From assembly GCF_003044275.1 (NCBI RefSeq), contig NZ_PZPL01000001.1:3472001-3536000 (forward strand): 64,000 bases of DNA. The letters run 5' to 3'. The notes beneath the pieces are model-generated. The model saw nothing but the letters and a program-made list of their open reading frames with translations. It had not been told where the DNA came from and searched no databases. Origin of the DNA: Rathayibacter caricis DSM 15933. Lineage in GTDB: Bacteria > Actinomycetota > Actinomycetes > Actinomycetales > Microbacteriaceae. Positions 37,699 through 45,991 of the stretch are shown in pieces (the stretch's first letter is position 1; each line of letters starts with the position of its first letter). Made by a program: the position numbers and the translations under genes.

Positions 37699-38934
37699 TC
37701 AGTCGGTGGAGGTGTCGCAGACTCCGGTGCCGTCGACGCGCTCCACGCAGACGCGGGCGCCTTCGGGGGCGAGGCTCCGCGCCGCAGGGAGCAGTCGCTC
37801 GAGGTCGCCGTCGTCACCCGAGGCCGTCACCGTCACCGACCGGTCCGATCGGGCCACCGCGGTGACGCTCGGAGTCGCGAGCAGCGCCGAGGCGTCGGCC
37901 ACGGCCCCGCCGATGGAGCGGGGAGCGGCGCTGATCTCGAGCGTTCGAGCCTCACCGACGCTCATCGTGACGGTCGAGAACCGCGCGGCGTCCGGAGTCG
38001 CGGACACCGCCTCCGCGACCGTCAGCGCCCGATCCACCGTGTCGACGGCGAGCCGGAGGTGGTCGTCGTCCGTCCAGACGGAGCGGAGGTCGGCGAGGAC
38101 CGCAGGGTCGAGAGCGGCGAGCACGGCGCGCGCCGACTCCCCCGACGCGCCGTCGCCGAGCGCGACCAGCGGACTCGAGAAGGCGACCTCGGGGCCGCCG
38201 GGCGATGCCGCTGCCGATTCCGCCGCCGCGAGGTCTTCCTCACTGCCCAGCGTCACCTCGAGGCGCTCCGGCGCCGCCCGGAAGCCGATCACCGGCACCG
38301 CCGCCGAAACCGCTTCCCACGTGCCCTCTGCAGCGTCGATCCAGACGCCCGGGTCGCCGCTGACGAGCTCCGACCGGTCGGAGCTCTGCACGCTGACGTG
38401 GACCGGAGCCGCGTCCGGCAGCAGGTCGGGAGCGTCCCGGGCGAGCGCGAAGAGGTCCCGCGCCGTCGCCGACTCGGCGAGGAGGAGGCTCAGCCCGCTG
38501 ACTCGGTCGTCGCTGTCGTCCGCGGCCAGCGCGACGGACGACACGCGCGGATCGTCCCGCAATTCGAGCGCCGCCGCGATCCTCCCGTCGGTGAGATCGG
38601 AGTCGCCCGAGACGGGGAGACTGAGCCCCTCCGCGTCGAGCACGACCCGGACGTCTCCCGCTGGGCGTTCGGACGCGAAGGCACTGAGTCGGTCGGCGAG
38701 CGCCCGCAGGTCGGCATCCGCGAGGTCGTCGCGTGCCATCACCTCGGCGCTCACTCCGCCGGTGAAGGGCATGTTGTCGACCGTCGAGAGCTCGAGATCG
38801 GCGATCGCCTCGTCGCTGCCGAAAGTCCGTGCGAAGTCGGCGCGGAACGAGTCGCCGGAGCAGCCGGTGAGCAGGAGGACGGAGGTCAGGGCGAGGGCGG
38901 CGACTTCGAACTTCCGCATCCGCTCAGCCCGCAT
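37699..38934 (-). CDS. Large hypothetical lipoprotein
   Basis: A 411-residue protein with signal peptide and lipobox LLTGC (Cys near 25). The mature part is acidic (many Asp-Asp-rich loops) and has no domain I recognise; ends with a CVERVDGTGVCDTSTD segment whose two Cys could pair. Codons show strong third-position GC bias in this frame, and the lipobox supports this strand over the similarly long antisense frame. The start may be the second Met at 38919. Function unknown; surface-anchored. Confidence 0.72.
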   Translation of the reverse strand: MRAERMRKFEVAALALTSVLLLTGCSGDSFRADFARTFGSDEAIADLELSTVDNMPFTGGVSAEVMARDDLADADLRALADRLSAFASERPAGDVRVVLDAEGLSLPVSGDSDLTDGRIAAALELRDDPRVSSVALAADDSDDRVSGLSLLLAESATARDLFALARDAPDLLPDAAPVHVSVQSSDRSELVSGDPGVWIDAAEGTWEAVSAAVPVIGFRAAPERLEVTLGSEEDLAAAESAAASPGGPEVAFSSPLVALGDGASGESARAVLAALDPAVLADLRSVWTDDDHLRLAVDTVDRALTVAEAVSATPDAARFSTVTMSVGEARTLEISAAPRSIGGAVADASALLATPSVTAVARSDRSVTVTASGDDGDLERLLPAARSLAPEGARVCVERVDGTGVCDTSTD

Positions 38935-39293
38935 GGCGCCAGCGTAACCGCGTGCTCCAGAGGTCGAACGGAGTGGACGGATCGCGTTCGGCGTGCTTCA
39001 CGCGGCAGGTCCGTGCTCGCTCGACGACGAGTCGTCGCGGATCGGGTCCCGAACGGAATACGGAGGCCGTTCCGCGTCCACTGACGGAGGAAGGCCGGAG
39101 CGATTGCGCGCGAACGGGGCCTGAGGACCGCGAAAGGCCCGATCCGAGTCGAGTGACGCGATCGACCGCGGCTCTGGCGCATCGAACGCGGAGCATCGAC
39201 AGCAACACGCGGACGGAGCGACGCGCGGGCCGACACGACCCTGCAGGACGACTCCGGCGAGGATGCTCACGCCGAAGCGGAGCCGAGAAACTG
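38935..39293. repeat. Dispersed palindromic element, copy C, in the gap before tRNA-Gln
   Basis: No gene is supported in this gap. AGTGGACG (38972-38979) and CGTCCACT (39075-39082) bracket the element. GGCCGTTCCGCGTCCACT (39065-39082) is identical to 35854-35871, and CGAACGGGGCCTGAGGACC (39111-39129) is close to the downstream part of copy B. Confidence 0.55.
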
Positions 39294-39365
39294 CTGGGGT
39301 ACCTGGACTCGAACCAAGAACAACTGAACCAGAATCAGCCGTGTTGCCAATTACACCATACCCCA
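39294..39365 (-). tRNA. tRNA-Gln (anticodon CUG)
   Basis: The minus strand folds as a 72-nt tRNA. The acceptor arms TGGGGTA and TACCCCA pair perfectly, with G as discriminator base; the 3' CCA is not fully encoded. The anticodon stem GCTGA/TCAGT encloses the loop TTCTGGT, giving CUG, which reads CAG glutamine codons. The T arm has TTCGAGT. It lies downstream of gltX and a flavoprotein gene on the same strand. Actinobacteria usually lack GlnRS, so gltX probably charges this tRNA with glutamate for later amidation. Confidence 0.95.
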
Positions 39366-39439
39366 ATGGCCATCCACAGGTGAGGGAGGAGGCCAGGCGG
39401 CGGCCGGAAGAACTTCCGGCGCCGAGGAAGAACACTACC

Positions 39440-40447
39440 CTACGGGCGCACGCCGCTCAAATCGACGCCGGCCTCGTGGATCGCGTGGGCCTCGGACTCG
39501 GGGGCGGCCTCGCCGAGGCGGGCCCGCACGAGGTCGCGGTTGACGGCCGAGGCGACCTGCGCGCCGGAGCCGGCGGCCACGATCAGCTGCTGCGGGCCGG
39601 GGGCGGTGACCTCTCCGGCGGCGTAGAGGCCGGGCACGGAGGTGCGTCCGCCCGCATCCACGCGGAGGAAGCCGTCGCCGTCGGTCTCGGGGCCGGCGGC
39701 GTCGAGGTACTCGAGGACGGGGACCCAGATCGGGCGGACGAAGGCGCCGGTGCGCGGGATGACGTCGCCGTCCTCGAGCAGGACGCCGGTCATCTCCGCG
39801 CGCTCGCCGGCGAGGTCTGCGACAGGGCGGCGCTCGACGCGGATGCCGATCGAGCCGAGCAGGGACTCGTCGGCGTCGCTGACGACTCCGATGCCGTTGG
39901 TGAAGACGATTAGATCGGTCGACCACTGCGAGAGGAGCATGGCGCGCTCGGCGAGGTCGGAGGTCTCTCCGATCAGGGCGAGGGGCTCCCCCGCCTTCTC
40001 GTAGCCGTCGCACTCCATGCAGCTGTGCACGGCGGTGCCGTAGTAGGCGCGGAGGCTGGGCAGGCGGGGCAGCTTCTCACTGAGGCCCGCGGCGACGACC
40101 ACGGCGGTGGCCACGACGGCGCGGTTCGCGGCTCCGCGCACGCCGCGTGCGGAGACGAGGAACTCGCCTCCGGAGCGCTCGACCGAGGTCACCAGGGCGT
40201 TGTGCACCTCAGCGGCCTCGTAGCTCTCGACCTCCTCGCGGCCGAGGCGGCGGAGCTCGAGCGGAGAGACTCCGTCGCGGGTCAGGAAGCCGTGCGAGTG
40301 CAGCGTCGCGGCGTTCCGCGGACGGTTGCTGTCGAGCAGCAGGACGCTGCGACGGGCGCGCGCCAGGTTGAGCGCGGCCGACAGTCCGGCCGGGCCCGCG
40401 CCGATCACGACGACGTCATAATCGCGACCTCCCACCGCCTCGGCCAT
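39440..40447 (-). CDS. NAD(P)/FAD-dependent oxidoreductase, thioredoxin-reductase-like
   Basis: A 335-residue flavoprotein. FAD site: VVVIGAGPAGLSAALNLARA. The redox motif is SCMECDGYE, a CxxC in the place of the CATCDG of thioredoxin reductase; the C-terminal FAD motif is GLYAAGEVTAPGPQQL with AAGSGAQVASAVN. The NAD(P) half is LALIGETSDLAERAML, with a changed GxGxxA motif (GETSDLAE), so cofactor use could differ from TrxB. It is therefore a TrxB-like disulfide or quinone reductase of uncertain partner. The ATG follows the gltX stop after 2 nt. Confidence 0.88.
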   Translation of the reverse strand: MAEAVGGRDYDVVVIGAGPAGLSAALNLARARRSVLLLDSNRPRNAATLHSHGFLTRDGVSPLELRRLGREEVESYEAAEVHNALVTSVERSGGEFLVSARGVRGAANRAVVATAVVVAAGLSEKLPRLPSLRAYYGTAVHSCMECDGYEKAGEPLALIGETSDLAERAMLLSQWSTDLIVFTNGIGVVSDADESLLGSIGIRVERRPVADLAGERAEMTGVLLEDGDVIPRTGAFVRPIWVPVLEYLDAAGPETDGDGFLRVDAGGRTSVPGLYAAGEVTAPGPQQLIVAAGSGAQVASAVNRDLVRARLGEAAPESEAHAIHEAGVDLSGVRP

Positions 40448-40449
40448 GC

Positions 40450-42009
40450 TCAGGCCGGTCCGGCGGAGGCGGAGGTGCGGTCGGCGAGGCGCGAGAGGCG
40501 CGCGAGCGACTCCGCCTTGCCCAGGATCTCCATCGACTCGAACAGCGGGGGCGAGACGCGGCGACCCGAGATCGCGGTGCGCAGCGGTCCGTAGGCGATG
40601 CGGGGCTTGAGCCCGAGGCCCTCGATCAGGGCCGAGGCGAGCGCGGCCTGGATCGAGGCGGTCAGCCACTCCCCCTCCGGCACCGCGGACAGCGCCTCGA
40701 TCGACGCGGCGAGCACGTCGCCGGCGTTCGCGGGGAGGCCCTTGAGGGCGTCCTCGTCGTAGGACAGCGCCTCGGCGGTGGTGAAGAGGAAGCCGAGCAT
40801 GCCGGGCGCCTCGCCGAGCAGGCCGATGCGCTCCTGGACGAGCGGCGCGGCGGCGTCGAGCACCGCGCGCTGCGACGGAGTCGGCTCGCCGTCGAGCACG
40901 CCCGCGGCGACCAGGTACGGCACGGTGCGCTCGGTGAAGTCGTCGACGGCGAGCAGACGGATGTGGTCGCCGTTGATCGACTCGGCCTTCTTGAGGTCGA
41001 AGCGCGCGGGGTTGGGGTTCACGTCGGCGACGTCGAAGGCGGCGATCATCTCGTCGATCGAGAAGACGTCGCGGTCGTGGGTCAGCGACCAGCCCAGCAG
41101 CGCGAGGTAGTTGACCAGGCCCTCAGGGATGAAGCCTCGGTCGCGGTGGTGGAACAGGTTGGAGGAGGGGTCGCGCTTCGAGAGCTTCTTGTTGCCCTCG
41201 CCCATGACGTACGGGAGGTGGCCGAAGCGCGGCACGAAGGTGGTCACTCCGATGTCGATCAGCGCGTGGTACAGCGCGATCTGCCGGGCGGTGGAGGGCA
41301 GGATGTCCTCGCCGCGGAGCACGTGCGTGATCTGCATGATCGCGTCGTCGACCGGGTTCACCAGCGTGTAGAGCGGCTGGCCGTTGGGGCGCACGACGAC
41401 GAAGTCGCTGAAGGAGCCGGCCGGGAAGGTGATCTCGCCGCGGACCAGGTCGTCGAAGGAGAGATCGGCGTCGGGGACCCGCAGACGCAGTGCGGGGCTG
41501 CGGCCCTCGGCACGGAACGCGGCGCGCTGCTCCTCGGTGAGACCGCGGTCGAAGTTGTCGTAGCCGTGCTGCTTGGCGCGGCCCGCGGCCTCGTTCCGGG
41601 CGTCGATCTCCTCGGCGGTGGAGTAGCTCTCGTAGAGATGGCCCGAGGCGAGAAGACGCTGGATCACGTCGAGGTACACGTCGCTGCGCTCGGACTGGCG
41701 GTACGGACCGTGCGGGCCGCCCACTCCGACGCCCTCGTCCCAGTCGAGCTTCAGCCAGCGCAGCGCGTCGACGATCTGCTCGTAGCTCTCCTCGCTGTCA
41801 CGCGCCGCGTCGGTGTCCTCGATGCGGAAGACGAAGGTGCCCCCCGTGTGCCGCGCGTACGCCCAGTTGAACAGGGCGGTGCGGATGAGGCCGACGTGCG
41901 GCGTCCCGGTCGGGGACGGGCAGAAGCGGACGCGCACGTCGCTCCCGGTCGCGGTCGTGAACGGGTGCGCCGCTGCGGCGCGATCGGAGGGCGGGGTGAG
42001 CTCAGACAT
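40450..42009 (-). CDS. gltX: Glutamyl-tRNA synthetase
   Basis: A 519-residue class I synthetase. The HIGH-type motif is [19 protein letters not shown] and the KMSKS-type motif is KLSKRDPSS. It attaches glutamate to tRNA-Glu and, in organisms without GlnRS, also to tRNA-Gln for GatCAB amidation. Length is typical. A TAGAAT (42019-42024, minus) ends 9 nt before the ATG, indicating a very short or absent leader. The flavoprotein gene and then tRNA-Gln(CUG) follow on the same strand. Confidence 0.97.
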   Translation of the reverse strand: MSELTPPSDRAAAAHPFTTATGSDVRVRFCPSPTGTPHVGLIRTALFNWAYARHTGGTFVFRIEDTDAARDSEESYEQIVDALRWLKLDWDEGVGVGGPHGPYRQSERSDVYLDVIQRLLASGHLYESYSTAEEIDARNEAAGRAKQHGYDNFDRGLTEEQRAAFRAEGRSPALRLRVPDADLSFDDLVRGEITFPAGSFSDFVVVRPNGQPLYTLVNPVDDAIMQITHVLRGEDILPSTARQIALYHALIDIGVTTFVPRFGHLPYVMGEGNKKLSKRDPSSNLFHHRDRGFIPEGLVNYLALLGWSLTHDRDVFSIDEMIAAFDVADVNPNPARFDLKKAESINGDHIRLLAVDDFTERTVPYLVAAGVLDGEPTPSQRAVLDAAAPLVQERIGLLGEAPGMLGFLFTTAEALSYDEDALKGLPANAGDVLAASIEALSAVPEGEWLTASIQAALASALIEGLGLKPRIAYGPLRTAISGRRVSPPLFESMEILGKAESLARLSRLADRTSASAGPA

Positions 42010-42325
42010 ACGCCCGCGATTCTAGCCGCGGAGCGCGCAGTGCCGTCGGGCTGGACAAGGGGCGTTCCGGGGGTGCGGACTCCGCGCGGACGCCGGTTCA
42101 GGGGCCCTCCGCACTGCCGTACGGACGGGATCCTCCGCGGATCGACCGCATGACCGCGCTCCCACGCCCTTTATCGCGAAGCAGTGCTCCGCGTCAACGG
42201 ACTCGTCTTCTCCGAGGAGCAGTGGTGCTCTGTGCAGAGCGCTTCTCCGGGGCCGCTCGATGAGGAGCGCACCGCATCCGCCATGCCCCGGGCCTCGCGC
42301 CAGCACGCCCGGAAAGGGGATTCGG
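42010..42325. promoter_or_regulatory. 316-bp divergent region gltX / sigma factor
   Basis: No gene is supported. The gltX -10 (TAGAAT) is at 42019-42024 on the minus strand. Upstream of the sigma gene two overlapping, mutually exclusive hairpins can form: GAGCA/TGCTC (42218-42231) and GCTCT/AGAGC (42228-42241), followed by AAAGGGGA before the start codon. They might affect leader folding. I saw no SigB-type promoter here. Confidence 0.4.
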
Positions 42326-43216
42326 ATGAGCACGACCGTCGCCATGTCGCGCGCCACCGCCGCGATGGATCCGGCACGCGAGGAGAAGGACGCTCGCACC
42401 CTCTCGCTGTTCCGCGCGGCCGCCGAGGCCACGGGCGCCGAGGGCGACCGCATCCGCGAGCGCATCGTGCTCGACCACCTGGGACTCGCCGAGGCCATGG
42501 CCCGCCGCGTCTCGCGCGGAGGCGGTGCCGGCGGCGACTGGGCGGACCTGCGCCAGGTCGCCTACGTCGGCCTCGTCAAGGCCGCCCGCCGCTTCGCTCC
42601 CGAGCGCGGCGACAGCTTCGCGGCCTTCGCCGTGCCCACGATCACCGGCGAGCTCAAGCGCCACCTGCGGGACCTGGGCTGGATGGTCCGCCCGCCGCGC
42701 AGCGTGCAGGAGCTGCACCGCCGCTCCGGGGTCGTCGCGGAGGAGCTCTCGCAGGAGCTCGGTCGGCACCCGTCCGACCACGAGATCGCTCTGCGGCTCG
42801 GCGTCGACGCCGCCGAGGTCGCCGATGCCCGCTCGGCCGGTCATCCGCTCTCCCTCGACGAGACGGTCGGCACGGGCGGCGACGGAGGAGTGCGGCTCGG
42901 CGAGACGCTCGGCGGCGACGACGAGAACCTCGCGGCGATCGACCGCCGGCACGGCCTCGCCACGGCCCTCGCGGAGCTCGAGGACGCGCAGCGCGAGCTG
43001 CTGCGCATGCGCTTCGTCGAGGAGATGACCCAGCAGCAGATCGCGGAGGCGCTCGGCACGACGCAGATGCAGGTCTCGCGCCTGCAGCGCCGGATCCTCG
43101 CGCAGCTGGCCGACCGGCTGGGCGCACCCTCGCGCTCGCATCAGCCGCGCTCCCCCCGTACCCGCGTCGCCGTGGTCACGCCCGTCCGGCAGGCACCCCG
43201 CCTGCGGTCCGCCTGA
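42326..43216 (+). CDS. RNA polymerase sigma factor, SigB/SigF/SigG (sigma-70 group 3) type
   Basis: A 296-residue sigma factor lacking region 1.1. Region 2 has LAEAMARRVSRGGGAGGDWADLRQVAYVGLVKAARRFAPERGDSF (in two motifs: DLRQVAYVGLVKA and FAAFAVPTITGELKRHLRD). Region 3 is RSVQELHRR to GRHPSDHEIALRLG. Region 4 has LEDAQRELLRMRFVEEMTQQQIAEALGTTQ. The PTITGELKRHLRD segment is diagnostic of SigB/F/G stress and sporulation factors. A basic 28-residue tail follows region 4. No anti-sigma factor is adjacent. The next divergent operon has a promoter matching this class, so it may be a target. AAAGGGGA precedes the ATG. Confidence 0.93.
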   Translation: MSTTVAMSRATAAMDPAREEKDARTLSLFRAAAEATGAEGDRIRERIVLDHLGLAEAMARRVSRGGGAGGDWADLRQVAYVGLVKAARRFAPERGDSFAAFAVPTITGELKRHLRDLGWMVRPPRSVQELHRRSGVVAEELSQELGRHPSDHEIALRLGVDAAEVADARSAGHPLSLDETVGTGGDGGVRLGETLGGDDENLAAIDRRHGLATALAELEDAQRELLRMRFVEEMTQQQIAEALGTTQMQVSRLQRRILAQLADRLGAPSRSHQPRSPRTRVAVVTPVRQAPRLRSA

Positions 43217-44198
43217 GGTGCGCCTCGGCGCGCGAGGGCAGCGAGACGAGGGCGTCCAGGACGTCCTCGGTCTGCACGGCCAGGAGGGCCGGGTCCGGCT
43301 CGGACGAGAAGACGTCGCCCTTGCGGAGCGACGCGTCGGTCAGCACGATGTGCGGTCCGCTGACGGGCGGGCCCCAGGCCTCGGGCGGTGCCGGGCCGAA
43401 GATCACGACCGAGGGGATGCCGTAAGCCGAGGCGAGGTGAGCGGCTCCGGTGTCGACGGTGACCAGCGTCTCGGCGGCGGCGACCACCGCGGCGAACTCG
43501 ACCAGGTCGACCTCCCCGGCCAGCACCTCCCCGGTGCCGGCGAGCTCGGCGACGCGACGGGCGCGGTCGGCCTCGTTCGCGCCTCCGGTGTAGACGACGC
43601 GGTGCCCCTGGCCGGCGAGCGAGCGGGCGACCGCGGCGAAGCGCGCCTCGGGCCACTCGCGCGAGCCGTAGAAGGCGCCGATGTGCACGACGGCGGCGCC
43701 GTCGACGCGAGGAGCGACCTCGGGGACCGCGATGGCGACGTCCTCGGGATCGGCGTCGAGGCCGATCGAGTTCACCAGGCGGGCCCAGCGCGCGCGCTCG
43801 AGCTCGCCGTCGATCCACAGCGGGCGCGGGTCGTCGTGGCTCGCGTCGGGATCGAGCGCCGGCACGCGGAACTCGAGCGTGCGCTCGGGCTCGATCTCGG
43901 CGAGGCGCAGCCGCGACTCCGGACCGTTGCCGTGCAGGTTGACGCCGAGCTCGACGCGGCCGGCGGCCATCGGCAGCGGATCGTCGAGACCGTGCAGGGT
44001 GGGCACCAGGGCGTCCAGCCCCTCGATCAGGTCGACGATCGGCTCGAGCCAGGGCGTCGTGGCGAGGATCAGCCGGTGCTCGGGGAAGCCGCGGCGCAGC
44101 GCCTTGAGCGCCGGCACCGCCACGAGGATGTCGCCGAGCTTGAGCGCGCGGAGCGCGAGGACCTCCGGGGTGCCGTCCGGTTCGGTGAGAGCGCGCAC
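43176..44198 (-). CDS. Glycosyltransferase family 9 (heptosyltransferase-like)
   Basis: A 340-residue GT-B protein of family 9. It has the N-terminal VLALRALKLGDILVAVPALKAL, which includes the GD..V.P motif of heptosyltransferases, VNLHGNGPESRL, VVHIGAFYGSREWPEARFAAVA, and TLVTVDTGAAHLASAYGIPSVVIFGP, the nucleotide-sugar site. It starts at GTG with AAGGAGG 5 nt upstream. Divergent from the gmhB-led operon, it shares its 138-bp promoter region, and the context supports heptose transfer to an envelope acceptor. Its end overlaps the sigma gene by 41 bp. Confidence 0.88.
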   Translation of the reverse strand: MRALTEPDGTPEVLALRALKLGDILVAVPALKALRRGFPEHRLILATTPWLEPIVDLIEGLDALVPTLHGLDDPLPMAAGRVELGVNLHGNGPESRLRLAEIEPERTLEFRVPALDPDASHDDPRPLWIDGELERARWARLVNSIGLDADPEDVAIAVPEVAPRVDGAAVVHIGAFYGSREWPEARFAAVARSLAGQGHRVVYTGGANEADRARRVAELAGTGEVLAGEVDLVEFAAVVAAAETLVTVDTGAAHLASAYGIPSVVIFGPAPPEAWGPPVSGPHIVLTDASLRKGDVFSSEPDPALLAVQTEDVLDALVSLPSRAEAHLRRTAGGVPAGRA

Positions 44199-44297
44199 GG
44201 CGCCTCCTTCCTGTCGGAGGTCCCGTACCCCGTCGCCGGACGCTCAGACGCACGCGCCCCGATCCCGACGCGCCCGAGCGGCACCACTTCTCCTTGG

Positions 44298-44337
44298 CAC
44301 CGTTTACGAGGAGGAGAAGCAGGGTACGAGAACGGTG
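44298..44337 (+). promoter_or_regulatory. SigB/SigF-type promoter of the heptose operon, framed by an inverted repeat
   Basis: GTTT (44302-44305) and GGGTAC (44322-44327) are separated by exactly 16 bp, matching the GTTT-N14-17-GGGTAT/C promoters of SigB/SigF/SigG factors. The -10 ends 9 nt before the GTG at 44337, so the transcript is leaderless or nearly so. CACCGTT (44298-44304) and AACGGTG (44331-44337) form a perfect 7-bp inverted repeat around the promoter and could be an operator. Confidence 0.75.
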
Positions 44338-44939
44338 TGACCGATCCGATGCACCCGCGCGAGCAGCGCGGCACCGCCGAGCTCGAGCGGACCCCGCGAC
44401 TGCGCGGGATCCTCTTCGACCGCGATGCCACGCTCGTGGTCGACGTGCCCTACAACGGCGACCCCGACCGGGTCGAGCCGATGCCGACCGCCCTCGACGC
44501 CGTCGAGCGCGCGCGCGAGGCGGGGCTCGCGATCGGAGTCGTCACCAACCAGTCCGGCATCGCCCGCGGCATCATCGACCGGTCGCAGGCCGACGCGGTG
44601 AACCGGCGGGTCGACGAGCTCTTCGGCGGCTTCGACGTCTGGATGCTCTGCCCGCACGGACCCGAGGACGGCTGCGACTGCCGCAAGCCCGCGCCCGGGA
44701 TGGTGCTGGGCGCGGCGGCGGCTCTCGGGCTGCCCGCCGACTCCCTCGCCGTCATCGGCGACATCGGCGCCGACGTGGGCGCGGCGGCCAACGCGGGCGC
44801 GCGGGGCGTGCTCGTCCCCACTCCGATCACGCGGGCCGAGGAGGTGGCGGCCGCGGCGTTCCGCGCCGACACGCTCCTCGAGGCGGTCGAGCTGCTCCTG
44901 GCGATGCAGCCGGACCCGTCCGAGGAGGGCGCCGCATGA
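44337..44939 (+). CDS. gmhB: D-glycero-beta-D-manno-heptose-1,7-bisphosphate 7-phosphatase-like HAD phosphatase
   Basis: A 200-residue HAD hydrolase. Motif I is LFDRDATLV (nucleophile and acid Asp, with Ala for the usual Gly), motif II VVTNQSGIARG, motif III CRKPAPGM, and motif IV IGDIGADV. A zinc loop CPHGPEDGCDC, shorter than in E. coli GmhB, precedes motif III. It removes the 7-phosphate from heptose bisphosphate between the two HldE reactions. First gene of a seven-gene operon with gmhA and hldE. GTG at 44337 is favoured by promoter distance; ATG at 44349 is possible. Histidinol phosphatase is less likely given the context. Confidence 0.88.
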   Translation: MTDPMHPREQRGTAELERTPRLRGILFDRDATLVVDVPYNGDPDRVEPMPTALDAVERAREAGLAIGVVTNQSGIARGIIDRSQADAVNRRVDELFGGFDVWMLCPHGPEDGCDCRKPAPGMVLGAAAALGLPADSLAVIGDIGADVGAAANAGARGVLVPTPITRAEEVAAAAFRADTLLEAVELLLAMQPDPSEEGAA

Positions 44940-45991
44940 CCCGCCGCGTCCTCGTCGCCCGCCTCGACAGCGCGGGCGACGTGCTCCTCTGCGGCCCCGC
45001 CGTCCGCGCGATCGCCGCGGACGCGGAGGTGCTGCTGCTCGCGGGGCCCCAGGGTGCGCCCGCCGCGGCGCTGCTGCCCGGCCCGACGAGCGTCCGCACC
45101 TGGTGGTGCCCGTGGATCGGCGACGCCTCGCGCCCGGTCGACGCCGCGCTCGTGGCGGAACTGCAGGCGATCGTCGAGGAGTTCGCTCCCGACGAGGCCG
45201 TGATCCTGACCTCCTTCCACCAGTCGCCGCTGCCGCTCGCGCTGCTGCTGCGCCTCGCGGGTGTCGCGCGGATCAGCGGCGCCTCCGTCGACTTCGCCGG
45301 CGCCCTGCTCGATGTGCGGCTGGTTCCGGGCGAGACCCTCGAGGAGGACCAGCCGGAACCGGAGCGCGCCCTCGCCATCGCCGCCGCGGCCGGCTTCGCG
45401 CTGCCCGAGGGCGACGACGGACGCCTGCGCGTGCACCGCGAGGGCTCGCTGCCGGCCGCGCTCGAGGGAGTGGGCCCCTACGTCGTCGTGCACCCCGGAG
45501 CGGCGGTGCCGGCGCGCGCCTGGCCCGCGGAGAACGCGGCCCGCGCCGTCGAGCTGCTCGCGGACGAGGGCTTCGCCGTCGCGGTCACGGGCGGTCCCGG
45601 CGAGCGCGCGCTCACGGCCGAGGTCGCGGGCAGCCGCGGCATCGACCTGGGCGGCGCGACCGACTTCGCCGGTGCCGCCGAGGTGCTCGCCCGCGCCGAG
45701 GTCGTCGTCAGCGGCAACACCGGTCCGGCGCACCTCGCCGCGGCCGTCGGCACTCCGGTCGTCAGCCTCTTCGCCCCGGTCGTCCCCGCGATCCGTTGGG
45801 CGCCCTACGGCGTGCCCGTGGAGCTGCTGGGCGATCAGGGCGCCGCGTGCGCCGGCTCCCGCGCCCGGGTCTGCCCGGTGCCCGGCCACCCCTGTCTGGC
45901 GGGGGTGAGCGCCGAGGAGGCGGTCGCCGCCGTCCTGCGACTCCGCGCCCTCGGGCGCTCCACCACGACCACGACGGAGGCGATGGCATGA
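44936..45991 (+). CDS. Glycosyltransferase family 9 (heptosyltransferase-like)
   Basis: A 351-residue GT9 protein. Start VLVARLDSAGDVLLCGPAVRAI contains the GDVLL..P acceptor-domain motif; VVVHPGAAVPARAWPAENAARAV and VVVSGNTGPAHLAAAVGTPVVSLFAPVV form the donor-binding site. A Cys-rich segment CAGSRARVCPVPGHPCLAGV near the C-terminus matches the C-terminal Cys/His cluster of heptosyltransferases. ATG overlaps the gmhB stop by 4 bp. It would transfer ADP-heptose made by the same operon. Confidence 0.9.
   Translation: MTRRVLVARLDSAGDVLLCGPAVRAIAADAEVLLLAGPQGAPAAALLPGPTSVRTWWCPWIGDASRPVDAALVAELQAIVEEFAPDEAVILTSFHQSPLPLALLLRLAGVARISGASVDFAGALLDVRLVPGETLEEDQPEPERALAIAAAAGFALPEGDDGRLRVHREGSLPAALEGVGPYVVVHPGAAVPARAWPAENAARAVELLADEGFAVAVTGGPGERALTAEVAGSRGIDLGGATDFAGAAEVLARAEVVVSGNTGPAHLAAAVGTPVVSLFAPVVPAIRWAPYGVPVELLGDQGAACAGSRARVCPVPGHPCLAGVSAEEAVAAVLRLRALGRSTTTTTEAMA

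Noticed and set aside
39294..39365. tRNA-Gln as an integration site of a mobile element
   Set aside because: No integrase, no repeated tRNA 3' end and no change in composition beside it.
42022..42498. Minus-strand open frame overlapping the sigma factor
   Set aside because: No family resemblance or ribosome binding site, and it runs antisense to a well-supported gene.
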